From Chaunax sp. Z400 (Eukaryota > Chordata > Actinopteri > Lophiiformes > Chaunacidae): a stretch of 64,000 nucleotides of DNA. Positions 55,961 to 64,000 of this stretch are shown one piece after another (positions within the stretch are counted from its first letter, which is position 1; each line of letters begins with the position of its first letter). The notes under the pieces are model-generated. The model was not told the origin of the DNA and searched no databases. It was given only the letters and a program-made list of their open reading frames with translations. Where the stretch lies: positions 25,447,650-25,511,649 of the forward strand of contig CM075197.1 of NCBI GenBank assembly GCA_037577475.1, in the 5' to 3' direction. The translations under genes were made by a program, and so were the position numbers.

Positions 55961-56489
55961 CCTGGTTGGGACAAACAAAATACTGTAGGCTGAGAGAGGA
56001 GCGCCTGCCAAGTGAAAATTCAGAGGTGGTTTTATGTTAACAGGCAGACACTGAGGCAAGGCTGCCAACTTTTGACTTCAGCTTCTAGTGAGATTTTACT
56101 CTTTTTGATTGACATTAGTAAGCCTGGAAGTCAGGGATACTCAGTCAGAGGAGAGTAACTGTACCCGAGTACAACACTGTAAACTGTAATGTTTAGAATC
56201 TTAGATCTGGAAACGTGGGATTAATTATCTTCTTCTATTTATTCAGCCTACTTATTCCTAGATAATCCAATTTATTTTAAGATTTCTAAACAAATAAAAT
56301 CATCTTTCTGCATGGACAGATAATGTCAGCAGTATTGAGACATTTTCTCCTCAAATTCAGTATTTATTTGTATTTTAGCTACTCTTTTTTTTTTTTTTTT
56401 TACAGTGAACTACTACTGCTTTGCAAAAACAACTTGCTGACTCAAATAAAAGTAAAAGTAAGTAACTACTTGAGTAAAGGCCCTTTTTC

Positions 56490-56585
56490 ATTCTACGTTA
56501 AAGACGGCTTACGGATACAGACGAGACGGACGAAATGGAGCAATACCACCGGAAACAGTTGAGGGCAGTGTAGCTACAATCAAAT
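56490..56585. mobile_element. fragment of the hAT-like family
   Basis: GATACCACCGGAAACAGTTG-type sequence (AATACCACCGGAAACAGTTG here) and AGGGCAGTGTAGCTACAAT are shared with 1006-1049 inside the first copy. No terminal repeats are visible. Confidence 0.6.
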
Positions 56586-56679
56586 GTATGTAGAAGGAAA
56601 AAAGGCAGACAAGTGACAGGACAGGGGAACTTCAGGGGCCAATCTTTTTCTTTTGTTTTCTACTTTCCTCTCTGTCTTA

Positions 56680-56900
56680 ATGACGCTACACCAGTGAGCA
56701 GGACTAATTAAATGCACACCATTAGCTTAAATATTTGCATTATGGCAGGATGTATTAATTTATTAAAATCATTAGCATCAGCGCAGACACACTTCCTGCC
56801 TTCTGTCGGCTTAGTGTCAGCAGGGCTCTCTGATGCACTGACTCCACAAACGGAGCTTGCCACACCGTGTAGTGTTTACAGACATCTGTAAATACGAGTT
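56680..56900. promoter_or_regulatory. possible conserved non-coding element
   Basis: A repeat-free block with several ATTAAA/TTAATTTATT/ATTAGC cores followed by GC-balanced sequence and no coding frame. Appearance only. Confidence 0.2.
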
Positions 56901-57564
56901 GCCTGCACTATTTGAAAGTTAGCTGCTCCACTGGAGCGTCCATCGCAATGATTTGTAGTTCGGTTCAAACAGATGCCGGTGCGTTCACTGGCAATCCGTC
57001 AAAGCCTCTGCTCATCAGAATTTGAAAAAAAAGGAACTACATCGATATGAAAGTAAAGGTAAAAAAAAAAAAAGTTGGTTTGAAGAAAGGTGAGTGTGGG
57101 TCTGTGTCAGCTATGTGAGTACACTGAATACTGAAGGGATTGTGTTGGCCCTGATTTGTCATACCCTAAATGTGTCTGCTTCTTATGAGCTGTGCAGAAT
57201 GTAGATCACACTTGTGATAGGGCAACTCTGCCTGGGCTCGGAGGCCTGGAGAAATTAACGTCTGGGCGAGTCAAAGACCTCACTGCAGCCTCTCGCTTGA
57301 TTGTATTGTGGTCCGTCATATTCCCTTCTAATAAGAAGCAGTGAGACGAGACTGATTTGGTTTGGCGCTTTGTGTGTTCAGATACAGTTCACTGGAGGGG
57401 ACGGCCTCTTTGGAAATCTGAATCACTTCAAGAAATTATGATGGAGCTGATCTGTCATGTGGACAACGTTTGTCTGCTGGTCAAATTACTTTTAGATGAT
57501 AAGATGTCTGAAAACATCCACATCTTCCTGGTCGTCTCTTGGATGCTGCAACACTTGAGCAATC

Positions 57565-57985
57565 ACATACTGTAAAAAAAAAAAATTTAAAAATCCAATT
57601 TTGCAGAAAATAGCTGTAATTCTTTACAGTAATCACTAATAATGACAAATTACATTTCTTTTTCTTTCTTTTTTTGCAGAAAATTTACATTAATGTGTTC
57701 TCTTACATTTAAAGTCTAATTCTGAATGCAAATTTTTGCTTCTTTTTTTTTTTCCATTGCGCATTTCATTCTCTAAAAGCCCTAAATTAACACTAACCTG
57801 AAAGGAAGTTGTTTTTAATGCTTTTTGACATAATATAGCTGTTATTCCACTGTTTAATGAACATTTATCAGCAATAATATACTGTAGTTTAATTAATTTG
57901 GACTGTAATCCGCTCCGTATTTTTACAGTTTATTACATGTAATTTGGTGGGATGGTTATTTACTGTAATTTGACTGTATCCATCT
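57565..57985. mobile_element. TGTAAA-rich inverted-repeat element, diverged
   Basis: It begins ACTGTAAAAA and contains many TTTACAG/CTGTAAT motifs, ending near TTACTGTAATTTGACTGTA. It resembles the element at 46061-46704; the ends are uncertain. Confidence 0.35.
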
Positions 57986-60605
57986 GGAAACTCTGATGAC
58001 AGTTCTGTTACCGTTTTGTTTGTTCCAGTGCGACTGTATTTTGAGAGACAGAACAACATACTTTATATATTTATAATACATTCTGTTTATAGTGTTAGAT
58101 CTTTTTTTTAAATATTTAAACCAACATTCTGACCCTATCTTCTGAAAATCCTGGATTTTTAGTGCAAATTCACAACTTGATGAGCATAAATAATGTTTTC
58201 TAGCGGATTCAACCTCTTCTGTTTCCTATTACCATCATCATTTTTAAACAACGTAGTCTCTGATAACTGGAAACGTGATGTTTAGTCATTTCTAATTCTT
58301 AGATTAATTTAAAATTGGTTAGTAGTGCCCAGTTTAGTACCCAGAAAAGTATAGATGAGCCTCTGTTTGACACATTACCCCAGAGACTCCGCCCCCCCCA
58401 GTGATGCCTCAAGGCACCGAGGCTGGGTCTGTTTGTGAGGAGACATCCACTCATGGCTGTTGGCGTTCATATGGAAGTGGGGAACAGAAGGGTTGGAGGG
58501 AACGAGGCAGGGGGTGGATCCGGGCTCTCACTCCTGCCCTTTCCATCACCCTGTTATACTAGCATCGTTCCTGTTTACAGACATCTTGTGTGCTGCAAAT
58601 CCTGCAAGATTGTTTCTGAATCGTTTTTTATTGGTGACTATTATGTGGCCCGTTAAGGCCCATATTGATGCCGTTTGGATCGAAGAAGCCAATTTATCTC
58701 CGAATTTTGTTTTTGTCAGGGTGGTGCAGCTGAAACAGCAGTTTCTGTGGAACAGGACCCGCTAATAATCTGCACCACAACCTAAGATGATAACTGTTTT
58801 CTGTGGAATACATGAGCATTGAATTCAGTCCAGATTAAGAGCTTCAGACGTTGTCGTTGATCAATATCGATATTGACTAGGAGAAGCTCATCGTATCCAT
58901 CAAATCAGACATGGATCGCCACAAACAGAGTTTTTAATAATAAGCAAATTGATTAAATTGATTCAGGAAATCGACTAATCAGCAGCTGTCATCACACATC
59001 CCATCCCTGATCTAACAGGAGTATCAGCAGTTCAGGTGCGGCGCTCGCTGTCCTCTGTTTGGTATCAAACGTGTCACAGGTTATTATTTTAAATGATGTC
59101 CTTGTCTCAGAAATCAGGGAGTGTGGGAGCAGATTTTCCACCGTGTTAAAGACTACCCTGATTGCTGAGATGTCACAGCGATCAGGAAAGGTCACGGCTC
59201 TATTCCCACCACACACCACCGACATGATGAGCTCTTCTCTCTTTTGTCGGGCTGAGCTGCCATCTTGCCGTGTACCGAGTCATTATTGATGGGCCTCCAT
59301 GCTAGCGTGCAGACAGGACTCTGGAGAGAAGGAGCAGACTCCTGTCTCTTCTACTTGATGCTTGTTTGACTGTCAGCACGTTTCTGGTTATCTCTGCCTG
59401 TCTCCTGCTCTTTGTATCAGTTAGAAAAGCTGCCATCTCACCATCTACTCCTTCTGTTTCTTCCCCCAACCCTCCATTCTTCAATTACGTCTCTAATGGT
59501 CAGGTAAAGATGTAGCAGAAGGTAAAATTATCCAAACTCCATTACCCAACCTTTAGAGACTGACATTAATCTTTATCATATAAAATTTAAAGGGCACATC
59601 ATTCCAACTAGGAGTACAATCCTAAAGATGTCCGATCAGTCAGACTGAATTACAGGGAAGTGGAATATGTGTAAAATAATGCAGGGGACATCTGGAATTT
59701 GTCATCTGATGGAGGAATAGATCTTCTAAAACGTGGTATTGATTTTGAGTATTTTATCCAGCAGAGGATACTGAATATATAGAATGTTGTCTAACAGTGA
59801 GGGAAAATGTTTTATTTAACTGTGAAGCTTCTCTCTGCAGCTGGAGGAGAATCTTAGAGGAATACTGGTAATATTCTGGGTTAATGATTAAAGGCAGGAA
59901 AAGCATGAATAAAACTTTTTCTGCCATTACATTTAAAGCACTATATTGGTCTATTTGGCATGTTTTGACTCATAATTCTACATCACAACTAGCCATTTTA
60001 CTAGCCATGCTACTATGTTTTTTAAAAATCCATTGGTCACATGGTGAAATATTAGCTATTAGCTATGTCCGCTGTGTATCAATCCATCATAGTGAGCATT
60101 AATTTCATTATCACTGTTGTGAGGTAAAACAATGCAGACTTTTCAGATCAGTCTGAGCTTGAGTCAGTGGCGGTCCTAGACTCTGGGTGGCCACAGGCTG
60201 GCTGCCATGTTGGTCATAGCTAGAAGGGGCCCCACTTATGGGGCTTTTGCTCTGTTGGTGGTGCACTATAGTATCCTCATAGGAGGTTTAAGGGAGCTTA
60301 TAGGGCCCCTTCCCTACTTTTTTGGGGGGGGGCCCCAAACATTTGCTTGGTTTACCTCTCCTGACGGTGTGCTCCTGATGCCATGCTCCACCCCTCCACA
60401 AAGTTTTGTCGAAATCATTTCAGTAGTTTCCATGCAATTAGGGAAAATGTAAAAATTTAAAAAGTAATGAAAGTTTAAATAAAAACATGGCCTGCCCCTT
60501 TATCCCCATCTGCAACAAAGTTTAACTGGTTCTTTCCTGGTCATCCCTCTACCAAGTTTTGGGGAAATCCTTTGAGTAGTTTTTGCATAATCTTGCTGAC
60601 AAACC

Positions 60606-60672
60606 TAACCAACCAAACAACCAACCAAACAACCAACCAACCAAACAACCAACCAACTAAACAACCAACAAC
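60606..60672. repeat. (CCAA/CCAAACAA)n repeat
   Basis: Irregular tandem array of AACCAACCAAAC units; a complementary GGGTTGGGTTGGCTGGTTGG stretch lies shortly after at 60732-60757. Confidence 0.9.
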
Positions 60673-62403
60673 GAACTGTATTAGACGACTAAATAGATGA
60701 AGTTTGGAAGCAGACCCAGTGTGTGTATTGGTGGGTTGGGTTGGGTTGGCTGGTTGGATCCTTTCTCCTACTGTAGAAACACGGCGGTGCTACATCGCTG
60801 AACCTGTTGAAGAGGACCTGCCCCCTCTGTAGACATAAAAGACTCATTCTAGGGTGAGAAAAACCCAATTAAACAAACAAACAACTCCCCCTTAATCGCT
60901 GCACCTTTAATTTGGATGATGTAATGACAACAACAGGTTGTTAGATGTGCTAAAATGTGCAAACACACTGGTATAGTCCTTTAATTTGATTTTTTTTTAT
61001 TTAATCATTATTTTTTTACTTGCCACAGATGTCAGTCACCTCTTCATGTTGCCATTAAATCGTGACTCACAGGAAACACGACCGTGACCTTTGCTCTGGT
61101 GATTTGTGGCTGCTTGTCATTTGTGGCGACACACTGGCCAAAATTAAAGTGCATTCTTTGTCGCTGTAAATCACAGTCTCAATGCTGTCAGTGCTAAAAA
61201 ACTGTAGCCTGATCTAGTTTTTGGAGCGTTGATGTCACACGCATGTTGGGTTGATGCCATTAGCGTATGAGTGTGTATAGGGTGCTAATGAGGGAGGAGG
61301 AGTGGATGTAGAGTTGGTGGCATACAGCTGGACAGAGTGGGAGACTGTGGTGAATAGGTAACCATGGTAACTCTGTTGGCTAAGACTTGAATGCACAGAA
61401 AGAGAGCAAAAGGGGGGGAAAGGAAGCTGCGGTGCGTTCGTGTGCAACGGAAAGCGAACGGGTTAAGGGTTAATATGCATCATCGTGCCAGGTTAATATT
61501 TCATCAAACTGCGAGGTCAATGCGGCGTTTACCCCCGCCACCGGACACTACAGTGCTTCAGGGTGGGGGGGAAGAGGGGCATGGAAATAAGTAGTAGTAG
61601 TAGAGAGGAAGGCAGATGGGAGGGCAGGAGGAGGAGGAAGAGGAGGAGGAGGAGGGGGATGTAAGAGTCTGTGAAGGAGTTCTCAGAGAGGAAGAGTGTT
61701 TCTACTTTCATAGGAGGAGACGGGGGAAAGGTAAAGACATCAGAGGAAGGAAGGAAGAAGAGACTAACGTGTGGATGACAGCAGAATACAATCAACCATC
61801 CTCCAACCAGCTGTCACCTCCAACTAGTCTCACCTCCACCAACTCCCCCCCCCGACGTCTGAGCTCCCACCTCAACCTCCACCAGCTTTTGTTTTTTTGG
61901 CACCTTTTGACTCAGAAGATGTTGTCTACCTGAAATAGCTCAGGCACTTAAGTTCTCTTTGGTGAGGAAAGAAAGAGAAATTAAAACACATAAAAAGGTG
62001 AGAGTCGATCCGAAAATAACGCCTGAGCGCCTCTTTATCTGTCGGGACACAGACGAGGAGCGGCTGCATCGCTGCCTGGCGCTGCAGTCGCCGGCGTTGC
62101 AGCTGTCGTCTGGGCCAACCAGACGCGCTGCAGCCCGTATGATTTATCATAGTGTCCTTGTGTGTGTTTTAATGTCATTGAACTACTGCGTGCACTTTAT
62201 TGATCGAATTTGCCCCCACCCACCCACCCACCCATCCCTCTCCTCCCTCTCCTCCCTCTCCTCCTCCACCTGTTTCATATTCATCCCTCTGTATTGTCTC
62301 TTCTGTCCGTCGCTCTGTTTTATATGCGTCTCTGTGTTGTCATCCCCCCTCCCTCCATCTCTGTCTGCTTTATATTCATCTCTCTATTGAGCCTCCCTCC
62401 CTC

Positions 62404-62442
<39 letters not shown>

Positions 62443-62789
62443 ACCGAGCGAGAGACTATTAATATTAATGTGTCTCTTCTTCTCTCCACTTCTCCACTTT
62501 TTTTATCTTTCTTTTACTACTGATCTCCTTTCTGCTCCACTATTTATACCTCTCTCTGGGTCTTTATCCCTCATCATTGCTTTCACTCAACCTTCCCTCC
62601 ATCTGTCTCCATCGCCATCTCTTCCCTTTCTCTTTCTCACTCTCTGCAGCTGTTCAGTATTCATCTATTACTGTAGTGTTGATAATTCCCTTCTCTGCCT
62701 GAAGCTATACAGTCATCTATCAGATTAATAATCCTTCTCTCCTTCTCATTCCTGTCTCTCCCCCCCCGTCTTTCTTACTGTGCCAAGGG

Positions 62790-63260
62790 AAGATGCACAG
62801 CGTGTCAAATGAGTTTGCGTGTCAAAGTCCCATCATTACAACCATCATCATTAATAACCGTATCTAGATTGCTGGATGCCCTTATTAAGGTTATTCAAGT
62901 CTAAATAACCTGCAGAATGGAAGAGAGGCTCTCTGCCTCTCCAGGCTGGTGGAGCCAGACTTGAGCCGGTCATCTATTAGTGTTAATGTAGACTGCACCA
63001 TTCGCTACCATTCTCCAGCCCCTGGAGCATGCAATGCTGTGGAATGGAATTAGCATTTTAGCCCCACCGCCGCATCTATGGCACTGCAGGAAGTGGCTCT
63101 GCTTCCTGGATTCAGCCTCTTATTGTTAAGAGTTGAATGAAACGATAGTTAGGTCAGAGATCAATGTGGTATTGTTGCATTCATTGTTAACAAATGAGAC
63201 GACTGGAAGCCTCTGTCTCACACAAGTGGTGTTATTAATGGTTCTCTAAATTAGGACCAC
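62790..63260. promoter_or_regulatory. strongest candidate conserved non-coding element
   Basis: About 470 bp with no repeats, balanced composition and dense short motifs, e.g. CATTACAACCATCATCATTA, CTATTAGTGTTAATGTAG and GGAATTAGCATTTTAGCCCC. No open frame of note. Blocks like this in large vertebrate introns are often deeply conserved enhancers. This is inference. Confidence 0.3.
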
Positions 63261-63805
63261 CTGTCCAATAAAGCCTGTTTTTTTGCTTGCTCATGTTTCA
63301 TTGCATGTTTTAGCTTAATTTGCACTCCCTGTAAAATCCAACATTGATTCACTCTTTGTCCAAAGAGTTACAGTTTGTATTTTAAAGCCATTTGAGCCAT
63401 GGCCTCCCTCTCTAGATGTCTTGTTCTTGATTCATGAAGAATTTGTGACTTTTGAGTTGTTATTGTTCTTTTTATATTGATTGAAAGCGAAGATTTATTT
63501 TTTTGCCTTATTTCCTTTATCTTTGAAAAACCTAATTAGTTCTAAAATTATTGGCTGATTATTCCACAGAAAATTGATCTGATTATTTCAACAATCAATT
63601 AATCTTTAAGTCTTCTAAGTAAAAATGTAAAGAAATCACTTCTTTTTAGTTTAATTCATGATTATGTAAATGCACCCTGCCAAACACAAAAAAAGAGAGG
63701 ACCATGATGGAAATAAGTCTTTTGTCTTTATGTGTTATTAATATGTTAATGATCAATAAGGAATTTTAATCATTTTCATCATATTCAATACTATTACTAA
63801 CAGTA

Positions 63806-63960
63806 ATAATAATAATAATAACAATAAACTTTAGTTAAAGCACCTTATAAAACATAGTTACAGAATGCTTTACAATAAAAAGGGTCCCTTAAAAGCACAA
63901 AGCAAAGAATAAAAAATAAAAATCACCGAAATAAACTTGTAAAATTTAGGTTTTCAAAGT
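63806..63960. repeat. (AAT)n plus dispersed repeat tail, second copy
   Basis: An AAT run is followed by AACAATAAACTTTAGTTAAA and GCACCTTATAAAAC, matching the tail at 36842-36872. Confidence 0.5.
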
Positions 63961-64000
63961 GATTTAAAAGACGAGACTGAGTTTTTGCAGCCCTGATCTA

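Larger units (their letters stand above)
47073..64000. other. probable long intron or intergenic DNA, no exon supported
   Basis: Purine/pyrimidine-rich tracts flank the candidate exon (47150-47340, 47480-47540). Further on are repeats, A+T-rich DNA (53200-53800) and single-copy-looking blocks. Open frames here are short and without recognisable domains. Confidence 0.5.

Noticed and set aside
60606..60672. Regular CCAAACAA units considered as a CRISPR-like or satellite array
   Set aside because: Units are 4-8 bp without spacers; a simple repeat.

Overview
The window is genomic DNA from a ray-finned fish, almost certainly a teleost. Two intron-containing protein-coding genes can be read exon by exon: the 3' end of a synaptotagmin-3 gene (syt3) and a complete med25 (Mediator subunit 25). 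Both lie on the + strand. The rest is typical teleost intron and intergenic DNA: long TG/AC and TC/GA microsatellites, tRNA-derived SINEs, a LINE/SINE 3' tail, and several non-autonomous DNA transposons.

Layout. 1-4209: last three coding exons of syt3, encoding the end of the C2B domain and a short C-terminal tail, followed by a long probable 3' UTR (4210 to about 7830) rich in CA/TG repeats. 7840-13100: intergenic, with an interspersed repeat at 9479-10676. 13140-14034: probable med25 promoter and 5' UTR (CRE palindrome, ETS-like site). 14035-32105: med25, 19 coding exons that sum to 2247 nt (748 codons plus stop, close to human MED25 at 747 aa), carrying the VWA domain, a Q/P-rich linker, the ACID/PTOV domain, an LRSLL nuclear-receptor box and the conserved C-terminus. 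32106-40780: intergenic, including a compact piggyBac-like MITE with TTAA flanks and a degenerate unrecognised segment near 35 kb. 40790-41037 and 46978-47072: two candidate 5' exons of an unidentified gene on the + strand, the first GC-rich and apparently non-coding with a 38-codon uORF, the second with an ATG in good context followed by a consensus donor. 47073-64000: probably a large first intron of that gene or intergenic DNA, with repeats and several single-copy-looking blocks resembling conserved non-coding elements.

The two named genes do not form a pathway. SYT3 is a neuronal Ca2+-sensing membrane protein and MED25 a nuclear coactivator subunit. Both map to human 19q13.33, so the neighbourhood looks like retained vertebrate synteny. 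The most notable oddity is in med25: exons 16 and 17 read correctly only if one base is missing in the first and one is extra in the second. The two offsets cancel, so the exon lengths look normal while the frame between them is broken. I found no sign of a novel defence, metabolic or mobile system; the remaining points of interest are nested transposons, repeat-made splice signals and possible regulatory blocks.
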